This document shows positions 54,838 to 63,109 of a stretch of DNA of 64,000 nt, in pieces. Numbering within the stretch: position 1 is the first letter of the stretch; the number at the start of each line of letters is the position of its first letter. Made by a program: the position numbers and the translations under genes. The DNA comes from VAZQ01 sp963721005 (GTDB lineage Bacteria; Pseudomonadota; Alphaproteobacteria; Rhizobiales; Xanthobacteraceae): assembly GCA_963721005.1 (NCBI GenBank), contig CAVRHR010000005.1, positions 1,054,001 to 1,118,000 of the forward strand, written 5' to 3'. The notes beneath the pieces were generated by a model, which saw only the letters and a program-made list of their open reading frames with translations, had not been told where the DNA came from and did no database searches.

Positions 54838-55104
54838 TCACTTGGTACCTGCACTGCCATCCGCGGGACTGAACCTCTTGATCAGCTCGCCCGTTCGGGC
54901 CTGCAGATTCTGCTCGCGTACCCGGACCCTCTCGATCCGGTCTTGGACGCTTTTGATTCGGGTCTGGTTGCTCTCCGCAACCGTTTTGAACGTCTCGGTG
55001 CACTCGCCTCCCCGGTAGTTTTCGTAGCCATAGGCCGCAGCCCAGCCGATCGTGGCGACGGCGCAGAGGACTTGGAAAATCTTGTAGGTCTGGTCGCTGG
55101 TCAT
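54838..55104 (-). CDS. Small single-TM coiled-coil protein (88 aa)
   Basis: An N-terminal hydrophobic helix (IFQVLCAVATIGWAAAYGY) leads into a charged helix with heptad-like spacing (ESNQTRIKSVQDRIERVRVR). AGGAGG stands 6 bases before the ATG at 55104. It begins 12 bases after the previous gene's stop, so the two are co-transcribed. No family is recognised. Confidence 0.65.
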   Translation of the reverse strand: MTSDQTYKIFQVLCAVATIGWAAAYGYENYRGGECTETFKTVAESNQTRIKSVQDRIERVRVREQNLQARTGELIKRFSPADGSAGTK

Positions 55105-55116
55105 TGTCGCCTCCTG

Positions 55117-55347
55117 TCACTTTGCCCGGTCGAGCTGCGCTTCGGCAGCATCGAGCCTTGCTTCCGAGTCATCGAGCTGGGTTTCGGTCTGGGTGGTCTG
55201 CACATCGATGAGGTGCAGCTGGTTTAGTTGCGCCTGGCAGGAGGCAACAAACTGCCGCTTGTCGTAGAGATTAAAGTAGAGGCCTGCCACGGCCACGATC
55301 CAAAGCGCGGTCAGTGCGGGTTTGAACCAAGTTTGATTGACAGACAT
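55117..55347 (-). CDS. Small single-TM coiled-coil protein (76 aa)
   Basis: MSVNQTWFKPALTALWIVAV opens a membrane helix, followed by a long heptad-like helix (QTETQLDDSEARLDAAEAQL). GAGGAG lies 7 bases before the ATG. It is the first of four small genes and starts 111 bases after the repeat-protein gene. The product should be anchored in the inner membrane with its coil on one side. The function is unknown. Confidence 0.65.
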   Translation of the reverse strand: MSVNQTWFKPALTALWIVAVAGLYFNLYDKRQFVASCQAQLNQLHLIDVQTTQTETQLDDSEARLDAAEAQLDRAK

Positions 55348-55458
55348 GCTAGGCTCCTCTTTGCTCTCGCGTGAATATCGTATCTCGTTGCTCGCTTGGT
55401 CCGGAACCCCGCAAAGCCGGAGCTCCGGATCTTCGCTTGCATGGCGCGCGCCGTCCGG

Positions 55459-56421
55459 TCATCGAGCCGCCGAGGCCTGTGCCTTCAGCTCGGCCGGCGT
55501 GGCGATCGCGGCTTCCTTGGTGCAGAGATCGCGAAACAGCACGCTGCCGTCGTCGAGATACTGCTTGGTCAGGCAGTTGCAGGGCTCGGTGGCCGCCGCG
55601 GGCGTGCGGGCCGGGGACGTCGTGGTGGTGGTGGTGGTCGCGACCGGGTTGGCGCCGGTGATCACGGTCCCGGGCACCTGAACGTCGACCGGGGGAACGG
55701 AGATCACGACCGGGCCCGTGTCGCCCGAGGGATAGCCCTGACCGCCCGGCCCGGGATTCTGGGGACCGGCCGGAGGCGTGCCGCCACCGGTGCCAGGCTG
55801 GTTCGACGGCGGACACTTGAACTTGTTGAACGGGCAGATGTTGTCGACACCGCCGGTCAGCACCGGAGCAGGCGGATCGATCGCATGCGGCGGCTGCTGC
55901 ATGATTCCGCCGATCTTCTCGCTGGCGCCCGGAGCGGGCGGCCCGATCACGTGGGGCGGCTGCTGCATCATTCCGCCGACCTTGAGGCTGGCACCGGGGG
56001 CGACCGGGTCGATTGCATGGGCTGGCAGCTGCAGGATTCCGCTGATCTTCTTGCCGTCAACCGAAGCGGCCGGCTCGATCGTGTGCAGCGGTTGGCGGAG
56101 AGTACCGCTGATCGAATGTCCGGCACCCGAAACGGTCGGCTGGATCGTATGCAGCGGCTGGCGAAGGATGCTGCCGACCGTGCGGCCCGAACCTGCGGCG
56201 CTCGGCTCGACCGCGTGCGGCTGCACAGCGGCGAGGCCGCCGATCGAATGAGAGCTGGAGGTCGGGGCCGACGAAAATGACGGCTCATGGGCGCTGAAGC
56301 CGCCAGAGTGCGCCATAACGGCTGCGGGCATCATGACCGACCCGATGGCAGCGAAGCCCAGGGCGGTGGCGAGGAGGCTGGACTTCCGGAACATCGCCGA
56401 GGTGGTTGAACGTGGGGACAT
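55459..56421 (-). CDS. Secreted protein with six 22-residue tandem repeats
   Basis: The 320-residue protein has a signal peptide (LLATALGFAAIGSVMMPAAVMAH). Six 22-residue repeats fill residues 58-189, with consensus [VI]-x-G-x-[LM]-x-Q-P-x-H-x-I-x-P. Pro/Gly- and Thr-rich linkers follow, and the C-terminal domain contains CNCLTKQYLDDGSVLFRDLC. That CNCLTK...DGxVxFRDxCT end is shared by other Rhizobiales secreted proteins. CAGGAG lies 6 bases before the ATG. In DNA the repeats form 66-bp units between 55855 and 56250. The role is unknown; it may bind cell-wall or surface polymer. Confidence 0.75.
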   Translation of the reverse strand: MSPRSTTSAMFRKSSLLATALGFAAIGSVMMPAAVMAHSGGFSAHEPSFSSAPTSSSHSIGGLAAVQPHAVEPSAAGSGRTVGSILRQPLHTIQPTVSGAGHSISGTLRQPLHTIEPAASVDGKKISGILQLPAHAIDPVAPGASLKVGGMMQQPPHVIGPPAPGASEKIGGIMQQPPHAIDPPAPVLTGGVDNICPFNKFKCPPSNQPGTGGGTPPAGPQNPGPGGQGYPSGDTGPVVISVPPVDVQVPGTVITGANPVATTTTTTTSPARTPAAATEPCNCLTKQYLDDGSVLFRDLCTKEAAIATPAELKAQASAAR

Positions 56422-56943
56422 GGGAAGCTCCTGTTATGATGGATGTGACCATTCACACCTGCCCCATCGGTCGGCGGGCCTTGGGCGTTCACGAATTCCG
56501 AAGCGTTTACAGTCATTTACAGCTGGTTCACAGGCCGTTTACAGGCCGGCGACAAAAAGCCGGTCAAACCTTTTGGCGGGCCATTCCGGACCCGGCCGGC
56601 GTATTCGCGAAATGCCGGCAGGCGTCGCGCGCGCGATCGATAGGCCCCGGCCGCACCAGCCGCGGACCCGACGAACGGCGCCGAGAGCCACACCTGGTTC
56701 GGGGGCGCCAGCGCGCCTTCCCGGCCCCACCGGAGTTCGGCGCAGGCCTTCGATTGTTCGTTGACGGAAGGATTGGCCTGGATCCCAGCTCGTCCCGGGG
56801 GAAACGCCAAGGTGCTGCGAAGCGCCGCCGCCGACGCTGCCGAGACCCGGAATCGACTGGATGGGAGCGCTCTGTTGCCTGCGGGTTCCGAACACCGCAA
56901 GTTGACCGGCGGACCCGCGGCCATTCGAGCCGTTCATCCTCGC
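56422..56943. other. Gene-free region with operator-like repeats
   Basis: No gene with a credible start or coding pattern is seen here. Two overlapping minus-strand open frames read in Arg/Gly/Pro-rich sequence without ribosome-binding sites. The region should contain the promoter of the repeat-protein gene. Confidence 0.55.
56506..56544 (-). promoter_or_regulatory. Four phased TTTACAG direct repeats (OmpR/PhoB-type operator)
   Basis: TTTACAG at 56506, TTTACAG at 56516, TTCACAG at 56527 and TTTACAG at 56538 are spaced 10, 11 and 11 bases, one helical turn each. On the minus strand this reads CTGTAAA, close to the CTGTCAT half-site of PhoB boxes, which also repeat every 11 bases. It lies 85-123 bases upstream of the repeat-protein ATG, where an activator of an OmpR-family regulator would bind. 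Confidence 0.6.
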
Positions 56944-58131
56944 CTACAGCATCAAATCCTTGGCCGGCTCGCCACCGAACAGCACGCCCGCGTAGGCGCG
57001 GCCGATCTGCTCGAACCGGTTGGAGATGTGCTGGCGGCCGGCATTGATGTCCGCCAGCATGCGGCCGAACGGCTGCTCGGCGTAGATGCCCATGCCGCCG
57101 GTCGAGCGGAACAGGCGGGCCGCGAGGTTGCTGCAGCGCTCCGCCACCAGGGCGGAATGCAGCTTGTATTCCATGCGCAGCCGGAGCGGCGGCAGCTCGC
57201 GGCGCTCCGCAAAGCTGGCGAGCACCCGGAAGTCGCGCATCAGAATGGTCTTCATCTCGTCGATGGCGGCGGCGGCCTCGGCGACAGCGAGCTGTGCCAC
57301 CGGATCGTCGGCGGTGCGGCCGCCACGGCCGACCCGCGCACTGCCGTAGGTGACGAAGGCATCGAGCATGCCCTGCAGGGTCCCCAGCGCCGCGGTCGAG
57401 ACGCCGCGCACGAAAATCTGCCCGAACGGCAGCCGGTAGAGCGGGCCGGTGCTTACGGCGAGGCCTGGCGCCTGCCCCCGGAAGGCATCGATGAATTGCA
57501 GCACGCGATGCTCGGGCACGAAGGCGTCCTCGACCACGAGATCATGGCTGCCGGTCGCCTTGAGGCCGGCCACGTGCCAGGTATCGACGATCTGATAATC
57601 GCTGCGCGGCACCAGGAGCACGCAGCGGTCGGGCGGCGCGGCCGGATCGAGCCCCATGCTCACGCCCAGGAACGCCCAGGCGCAATGCTGGCAGCCGCTG
57701 GAGAATTTCCAGCGGCCGCTCAGACGAAATCCGCCCGGCACCCGCATCACCGCGCCGGCCGGCATCAGCGAGGACGACACCAGGGTGGTGTCGTCGCGGC
57801 CCCAGACATCCTGCGCGGCGCGATCGTCCACGAGCCCCATCAGCCAGGGATGCACCCCGACGACGCCGTAGACCCAGGCCGTCGACATGTCGCCTTCCGC
57901 CAGCGCCAGCTGGATCTCGAAATAGGTTGCCATGTCCATCTCGTAGCCGCCGAAACGCCTGGGCTGCAACACCCGGAAGAATCCGGCCGCCTGCATGTCG
58001 GCGATGGTCTCGTCCGGCAGGCGGCGCTCCGCCTCGGCCGCCGCGGCGCGCTCCGCCAGCCGCGGGATCATGGCCCGCGCCCGGGCGATCAGCTCGGAGG
58101 GAGTTGGTGTGGCGGTCGCGGCTTCGCGCAT
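56944..58131 (-). CDS. Acyl-CoA-dehydrogenase-fold flavin monooxygenase
   Basis: The 395-residue protein contains MPAGAVMRVPGGFRLSGRWK, FSSGCQHCAWAFLGV and the C-terminal GRQHISNRFEQIGRAYAG. This resembles the class D flavin-dependent hydroxylases (HsaA, DszC or HpaB-like) that use a separate flavin reductase. The long frame upstream is rejected because ATG 58131 follows GGTGGA and starts the conserved part. No reductase is adjacent. The substrate, perhaps a phenol or steroid-derived compound, is not predicted. Confidence 0.8.
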   Translation of the reverse strand: MREAATATPTPSELIARARAMIPRLAERAAAAEAERRLPDETIADMQAAGFFRVLQPRRFGGYEMDMATYFEIQLALAEGDMSTAWVYGVVGVHPWLMGLVDDRAAQDVWGRDDTTLVSSSLMPAGAVMRVPGGFRLSGRWKFSSGCQHCAWAFLGVSMGLDPAAPPDRCVLLVPRSDYQIVDTWHVAGLKATGSHDLVVEDAFVPEHRVLQFIDAFRGQAPGLAVSTGPLYRLPFGQIFVRGVSTAALGTLQGMLDAFVTYGSARVGRGGRTADDPVAQLAVAEAAAAIDEMKTILMRDFRVLASFAERRELPPLRLRMEYKLHSALVAERCSNLAARLFRSTGGMGIYAEQPFGRMLADINAGRQHISNRFEQIGRAYAGVLFGGEPAKDLML

Positions 58132-58200
58132 GATATCCACCGTTCGCCTTACGTTTGGCTTTCTGGATTGACACGGCCGTACTCCTTGCGGCCATCCCGA

Positions 58201-58375
58201 TCTCTGCACCGCGATCCTTACTCCTTCAGCCTCATGGTGAGGAGCGCGGGCTATGCCCGCGCGTCGTGAGGCTCTTGGAGGACGAACCATGGTCCCACCG
58301 GCTGCGTCGCCCGGGCTGTATCCTTCGAGACGGCCGCACAAAAAGTGCGGCCTCCTCAAGATGAGGGAATCAGTG
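58201..58375. repeat. Second copy of the 54.1-kb dispersed repeat
   Basis: Matches 54100-54254 along its length: TCTCTGCACCG start, ACTCCTTCAGCCTCATGGTG, CCCGGGCTGTATCCTTCGAG and CTCAAGATGAGGGAATCAG end. A small insertion (GTGAGGCTCTTGGAGGAC) and mutated hairpin arms (CCGCACAAAAAGTGCGG in place of CCGGCAAGAGCCGG) keep base pairing intact. The compensatory changes indicate selected RNA or DNA structure. Confidence 0.85.
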
Positions 58376-58401
58376 CGATTGCCTGGGCGAGGCCGGCCGC
58401 C

Positions 58402-59865
58402 TCAAAACAGCTCGAAATATTCCCTCTGCTCCCACTCGCTCACCTCGGCCTGGGCGCGGGCGATCTCGAATTGCTTGATGCGCAGATAGTAGTCGATGAA
58501 GCCCTGGCCGAATCCATCGGCAAAGCAGGCGTCGTGGCGCAGTGCGGCGAGCGCCTCCTCCAGGCTCTTGGGCAGGAACGGCGCCACCGTCTCATAGGGT
58601 GCATCCGCGCACGGGCCAGGATCGAGCTTGCGGGCGATGCCGTCGAGCCCGGCGACGATCTGCGAGGCCATGTAGAGATACGGGTTGGCGGCGGGCTCGC
58701 CCAGGCGATTCTCCAGCCGGGTCGCGGCATCGCCGGGGCCGCCGAGCGCCCGCACCATGACGCCGCGGTTGTCGTGGCCCCAGACCGCGCGGTCGGGCGC
58801 CAGCGAATAGGACCGGTAGCGCTTGTAGCCGTTGAGCGTCGGCGACGCGAAGGCGGCCGCGGCGCGGGCATGCTCGATTAGCCCGCCCAGGTAGGCGCTG
58901 CCGATGGGTGAGAGCCACTGCCCGTCCCCGCCCGGCACGAACACATTGCCGCCGCCGCGGCGGTCGCGCAGCGACTGATGCAGGTGCCAGCCGCACGGCA
59001 GCACGTTGGGCAGGCGCGGGCGGCACATGAAGCTCGCATGATGGCCGAGCCGGCGGCAAATCTGCTTCACGGCGCTGCGAAACAGCATCATGCTGTCGGC
59101 GGCCGCGAGCCCGCTCTGCGGATGGAAGGTGAACTCGCATTGGCTCGGTCCGAGCTCGATCTCGACCGAGCGCAGCGGCAGGCCGAGCGCCACCACGTCG
59201 CGGCGCACCGCCTCCAGGATCGGCTCGGCCTGATCGAAACGGGTCTCGGTCAAATACGCATAGCCCTGCGTGATGAAGCTCACCTGCGGGGCCTCGCCCG
59301 GCCAGGTGGCGTCAGCCGGCGCCAGCCGCGGATCGTCGAGCTTGAAGACGTGGAACTCGACCTCGAGGCCGACGTTGAAATCGAAGCCCGCGTCGGCGAG
59401 CCGGCGCAGCGCCTGCTTGTAGACGTGCCGGGTGGCGAACGGCACCGGCCGGCCGTCGGCGAAATAGAGGTCGCACAGCAGCCAGCCGGTCCGCGGCGCC
59501 CATGGCAGCACCCGGAAGCTCGACGGGTCCGCGATCATCAGCAGCTCGCTGCCGCCCTCCATCTCCGGCATGCCGAAGCCGCCGCCGGCGGTGAACACCG
59601 GAAATACGGTGCGATGGGAGGTGTCCTTGGCGAGCAGCGTGGAGGTGATCGAGCAGCCGTTGCGCATGCTGCGCGCGGCGTCGCCCGCCATGACGGTCTT
59701 GCCGCGCAGGATGCCGTGCTGGTCGGGAAACGACAGCCGCACCACCTCGAGCGCGCGCTCCTCGATCAGCTTGTCGACGCGCGCCGCGGCCGCGGCCTGC
59801 TCGTCGCTCCACAGCCCGTGACGCTCCACGAAGCTGGGCGCGGCCCGCCCCTGCGATGACGACAT
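58402..59865 (-). CDS. Glutamine-synthetase-family ligase (GlnA-like)
   Basis: The 487-residue glutamine-synthetase-fold protein has VGLEVEFHVFKL, SVEIELGPSQCEFTF and the CGWHLHQSLRDRRGG segment for ATP and metal. The C-terminal LENRLGEPAANPYLYMASQIVAGLDG is also typical. The N-terminal region (SFVERHGLWSDEQAAA) and length fit gamma-glutamyl-amine-ligase types such as PuuA or FluG rather than classical GlnA. The start is chosen for GGAGGGG before ATG 59865. The amine substrate is not known. Confidence 0.88.
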   Translation of the reverse strand: MSSSQGRAAPSFVERHGLWSDEQAAAAARVDKLIEERALEVVRLSFPDQHGILRGKTVMAGDAARSMRNGCSITSTLLAKDTSHRTVFPVFTAGGGFGMPEMEGGSELLMIADPSSFRVLPWAPRTGWLLCDLYFADGRPVPFATRHVYKQALRRLADAGFDFNVGLEVEFHVFKLDDPRLAPADATWPGEAPQVSFITQGYAYLTETRFDQAEPILEAVRRDVVALGLPLRSVEIELGPSQCEFTFHPQSGLAAADSMMLFRSAVKQICRRLGHHASFMCRPRLPNVLPCGWHLHQSLRDRRGGGNVFVPGGDGQWLSPIGSAYLGGLIEHARAAAAFASPTLNGYKRYRSYSLAPDRAVWGHDNRGVMVRALGGPGDAATRLENRLGEPAANPYLYMASQIVAGLDGIARKLDPGPCADAPYETVAPFLPKSLEEALAALRHDACFADGFGQGFIDYYLRIKQFEIARAQAEVSEWEQREYFELF

Positions 59866-59942
59866 GGATGCCCCTCCGCGGGCGAACAATAGAGCAAATT
59901 GCGAAAAAGCCAGAGTGGATTGCGGGTGGGCCCGGCGCACTT

Positions 59943-59995
59943 GTCCCGGCCTCGAGCCGGGACCGTTCCGGTTTCCGGGCCCGGAACGGTCCCGG
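59943..59995. promoter_or_regulatory. Alternative-pairing inverted repeats between divergent genes
   Basis: GTCCCGGC (59943-59950) pairs with GCCGGGAC (59956-59963). CCGGGACCGTTCCGG (59957-59971) also pairs perfectly over 15 bases with CCGGAACGGTCCCGG (59981-59995). The two hairpins share bases, so only one forms at a time. They lie between the GlnA-like and exported hydrolase genes and could be overlapping operators or an attenuator. Confidence 0.65.
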
Positions 59996-60156
59996 TTCTG
60001 CAGCGCACCACCTTGCGCACGCTGACGCGTTCGCAATGCCGCTGCACTGCGCCCGGGACACACAGTTCATTGAGCGCTCTGAACCGGCGCCCTGAACCGG
60101 CCTTGCGCCGCGACATTCCGCCGGCCACACTCCCGACATCGGCAATGGAGAGACCT

Positions 60157-61500
60157 ATGCGAATGTATTGCTATTGGGGCTCGGCCTTGATGGCCGCACT
60201 GGCGCTCGTTCTCGGCGCCCACGGCGCCGCAGCGCAGAGCAATCCGCAATTCATCGCGTTTGCGGGCACCAGCAAGGCGGCGCTGTACAAGCCCGATGCC
60301 GGGCCGGCGCCCCATGTGGGCATCCTGGTGATGCACCGCACCTCCAACTATCTGAGGCACCGGGCCTGCACCGAGTTGTCGAGACGCGGCTTCATGATGC
60401 TGTGCATGAATACCCGCTTCGAGAACAACGAGGCGCAGGTCGATTTCGAGAAGCTGCCGCTCGACGTGAAGGCCGGCGTCGATTTCCTGCGCGCGCAGCC
60501 GGGCATCACCAAGGTGGTGCTGTTCGCCCACAGCGGCGGCGGGCCTTTGATGGCGCTCTATCAGGCGATCGCCGAGAACGGACCCGGCTACTGCAAGGGC
60601 GCGAGCAAGCTGGTCGAATGCGGCGACGACCTCGCCGGCATGGTGCCGGCCGACGGCATCATCTTCGCCGACGCCCATCCGGGAAACTCGATCAACACCC
60701 TGCGCGGCCTCAATCCGGCGGTCGCCAACGAGCACAATCCGCCGGACGCGCCGCTCGTCGCCGAACTCGATCCGTTCGATCCCAAGAACGGCTTCAACCC
60801 GAACGGGCCGTCGCATTATTCGCCCGAGTTCCAGACCCGCTACTTCAAGGCGCAAGCCGATCGCATGAACGCGCTGATCGAGGGCGCCCGCGACAAGCTC
60901 GCGCGCATGAAGCGCAACGACTACCCGTATCCGGACGACGACATATTGGTGATCCCGCGCGGCGGCAATCCGGGCGCCGGACCGGGCGCGTCGGCGGCGC
61001 TGTTCGTGGCCGAGCCCGATATCGCGGCCGTCAATGCCACCGCGCGGCCCGAGCGCCTGCTACGCAACGACGGCAGCATCGGGGTCGAGCCGATCAAGAG
61101 CGTCTACGTCGCCGATCCGAAGCTCGCGCGCGACAATCTGCGGTTCCGCAGCGGCACCAAGGTCTACACCTTGCGCTCGTTCCTGAGCGCACAGGCGATC
61201 CGCGCCCGCAACTCCATGGACGACATCGACTACTGCTCGAGCAACAACTCGACCGTCTGCGCGGTGCAATCGATCTCGGTGCCGGTCATGTTCGCCGCCA
61301 TGGGGGCGCACTATTTCATCCGCGACAACGAGCGCCACTACGACATGGCGCGCAGCAAGGACAAAGACTTCATCGTGATCGAGGGCGCGGTGCACGGCTT
61401 CACCCCCTGCACTGCGTGCGAGCAGACGCCCGGGCAATATTCCAACAGCGTGAAGAACCTGTTCGACTACGCGGCGAAATGGATCAACGCGAGGTTTTGA
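60157..61500 (+). CDS. Exported alpha/beta-hydrolase-like protein
   Basis: The product has about 447 residues. A signal peptide (SALMAALALVLGAHGAAAQ) precedes an alpha/beta-hydrolase-type core: HVGILVMHRTSNYLRH, a nucleophile-like VVLFAHSGGGPLMALYQA and a C-terminal VIEGAVHGFTPC holding the His. Six or more Cys (GYCKGASKLVECGDD, CTACEQ) suggest disulfides. GGAGAG precedes both 60157 and 60163. The substrate is unknown; the family looks like secreted esterases or amide hydrolases. Confidence 0.75.
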   Translation: MRMYCYWGSALMAALALVLGAHGAAAQSNPQFIAFAGTSKAALYKPDAGPAPHVGILVMHRTSNYLRHRACTELSRRGFMMLCMNTRFENNEAQVDFEKLPLDVKAGVDFLRAQPGITKVVLFAHSGGGPLMALYQAIAENGPGYCKGASKLVECGDDLAGMVPADGIIFADAHPGNSINTLRGLNPAVANEHNPPDAPLVAELDPFDPKNGFNPNGPSHYSPEFQTRYFKAQADRMNALIEGARDKLARMKRNDYPYPDDDILVIPRGGNPGAGPGASAALFVAEPDIAAVNATARPERLLRNDGSIGVEPIKSVYVADPKLARDNLRFRSGTKVYTLRSFLSAQAIRARNSMDDIDYCSSNNSTVCAVQSISVPVMFAAMGAHYFIRDNERHYDMARSKDKDFIVIEGAVHGFTPCTACEQTPGQYSNSVKNLFDYAAKWINARF

Positions 61501-61527
61501 TGAAGGGCGAGCAGTGCGCAGCAGATC

Positions 61528-61614
61528 GTAGGACGGGTCGAGCGCGTTAGGGCGTTTACGCCCGTCATCAACGGGCTATGCGAAACCCATCAAATTGCAA
61601 CGATGGGCTTCGTA
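61528..61614. repeat. Palindromic repeat with embedded two-hairpin module
   Basis: GTAGGACGGGTCGAGC begins a degraded copy of the GTAGGATGGGTTGAGC element. It encloses the inverted module AGGGCGTTTACGCCCG...CGGGCTATG and then GAAACCCATC...GATGGGCTTCGTAC. The nested structure matches 32465-32568, which also has the module inside the arms. Confidence 0.82.
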
Positions 61615-61752
61615 CAAGGGCTCATTTGGGTTTTCCGGGACCGCGCGGACAATTCTTGCTATCCTATCCGAGTCGTGAGGCGCATGCCCATTCGCACCTC
61701 GGTGGTATCCGGCAACACGTAGCGCCGAAACTGCGGCAACGGGAGACACGTC

Positions 61753-61911
61753 ATGGGGCTCATACTCATCATCATCCTGGTGATCTTCTTGCTGGGCGGC
61801 TTCAGCGGCCGCTTCGGCGGCTATGGCTACGGCTATGGCCACGGCGGCATGGGCATCATCGGCATCATCCTGATCGTCGTGCTCATCCTGCTGCTGATGG
61901 GACGGCTCTGA
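61753..61911 (+). CDS. DUF3309-like tiny membrane protein (52 aa)
   Basis: The product is LILIIILVIFLLGG, a glycine/tyrosine hinge (FGGYGYGYGHGG) and a second helix (MGIIGIILIVVLILLLMG). This is the two-hydrophobic-segment layout of DUF3309, a widespread stress-associated micropeptide family in alphaproteobacteria. GGGAG precedes the ATG at 61753. It is expected in the inner membrane. Confidence 0.75.
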   Translation: MGLILIIILVIFLLGGFSGRFGGYGYGYGHGGMGIIGIILIVVLILLLMGRL

Positions 61912-61989
61912 GCGCAGGCGAGGCCGTGCGCTTCTCGAGGTAGCGGCTACCGCGCCGAATCCGCTCGATCTGCTGTCACTTTCGCTCGG

Positions 61990-62739
61990 TTACGGACGTT
62001 CCCCGAGCGCATCGAGCTCGGCGGCGGCGGCGGCTCCTTCGACGAAATCGCGCGCGCAGCCGGCCGCCGCGAGCCGAAACAGGCGTACGGCTACCTTCTT
62101 GTCGCCCTGCTGCAGCGCCACTTCGGCGCTGTAGAATTGAGCTTCGCAGGTCCGACCTCTTCTTGTGTCGACGTCCGGATCATCGGCGGCATCGAGCACG
62201 GTCGCGGGAGTCGCATTGCCGAGGAACATGCGTATCACCGGCGCGGGCCATTTCGTCATGTCGATTTGCGAGATGGCCTGCTGCAGGCCGCTCGCCACGT
62301 TGCCGCGCTGGTCGATGATGTGCATCCAAAGGGCATAATAAGGATATTCGGGATCGAGACGGCTTGCCTCTTTCAGATCGGCCAGCGCATGCGCATGATC
62401 GCCGGCGTAGAAATTGGCGATGCCGCGATGAAAATAGGCATCGTCGTCCTTGGGCTCGCGTCTAATGGCTGCGTTGTAGAAGACGATGATTCGGCTGAGA
62501 TCGTTCTTGGCCTGCTCTCTGCTGTCACGATTGCGGCGACCGGCGGAATCGGGGGAATCGAGCCGGACAAGCTCAATGCAGTTGCGAGCGTCGCTGCCGC
62601 CGGTCTCGTAGCTGCCGGCTCGTTCTCCATCGAGATTGCCACCGCCGCAACCTTTCAGGTCACAGCAACCGGCGTGCGCCGTAGAATTCGCCGCCGTAGC
62701 GAGCAATGCAATCGCGATCCCGATCAGGCAACGGCGCAT
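61990..62739 (-). CDS. Secreted TPR-repeat protein
   Basis: The product has about 249 residues. A signal peptide (LIGIAIALLATAANSTAHAG) is followed by a Cys-rich start (CCDLKGCGGGN). Tetratricopeptide repeats follow (FYNAAIRREPKDDDAYFHRG, ALADLKEASRLDPEYPYYAL) and a last repeat lies near AVRLFRLAAAG. It resembles NlpI-like lipoproteins but lacks a lipobox. GAGGAG precedes the ATG at 62739. It probably scaffolds periplasmic proteins and pairs with the small gene 58 bases upstream. Confidence 0.8.
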   Translation of the reverse strand: MRRCLIGIAIALLATAANSTAHAGCCDLKGCGGGNLDGERAGSYETGGSDARNCIELVRLDSPDSAGRRNRDSREQAKNDLSRIIVFYNAAIRREPKDDDAYFHRGIANFYAGDHAHALADLKEASRLDPEYPYYALWMHIIDQRGNVASGLQQAISQIDMTKWPAPVIRMFLGNATPATVLDAADDPDVDTRRGRTCEAQFYSAEVALQQGDKKVAVRLFRLAAAGCARDFVEGAAAAAELDALGERP

Positions 62740-62797
62740 AGCTCTCACTCCTCAAAAATATCAAGAAGGTACGGGCAGGAGACCAGTCATCAGCCAT

Positions 62798-63109
62798 TCA
62801 GTGTCGAGCGGACTGAAACGCGTCGAGGGTGACGCTGCTGGCGATCCGGTCGTAGATCGCCATGGCGTCCATGACGTATCCTTCGTGACAGACGATCCGC
62901 GCCTCCAATAGCGCCAGCATCGCATCGCTCAATTTCGCCGTCGGGACGGTGCTGCTGTTCTCCCCTTCCTCGATCAACATGAGGACTTGAAGGTCGCGTG
63001 CGGCGCACCCGCGTGTGAACGAGCCGGCGGTCGCGCTGTCGAGCAGAGCGCAAAGACAAATCGCTGCGAGGCCCCATCGGACAGAGTGTTCAGGCGAGCT
63101 TGCGTACAT
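62798..63109 (-). CDS. Small secreted protein (103 aa)
   Basis: A hydrophobic segment (WGLAAICLCALLDSATAG) precedes a Cys-containing region (RGCAARDLQVLMLIEEG) and a helical tail (MLALLEARIVCHEGYVMDAM). AAGGAG lies 9 bases before the ATG at 63109; the longer frame would use TTG. The C-terminal part resembles a half-repeat like those of the TPR protein next to it. They may act together; the function is unknown. Confidence 0.65.
   Translation of the reverse strand: MYASSPEHSVRWGLAAICLCALLDSATAGSFTRGCAARDLQVLMLIEEGENSSTVPTAKLSDAMLALLEARIVCHEGYVMDAMAIYDRIASSVTLDAFQSARH

Noticed and set aside
56517..56937. Two overlapping 132-135-codon minus-strand frames
   Set aside because: No ribosome-binding sites, low-complexity Arg/Gly content, and they cross the operator-like repeats.
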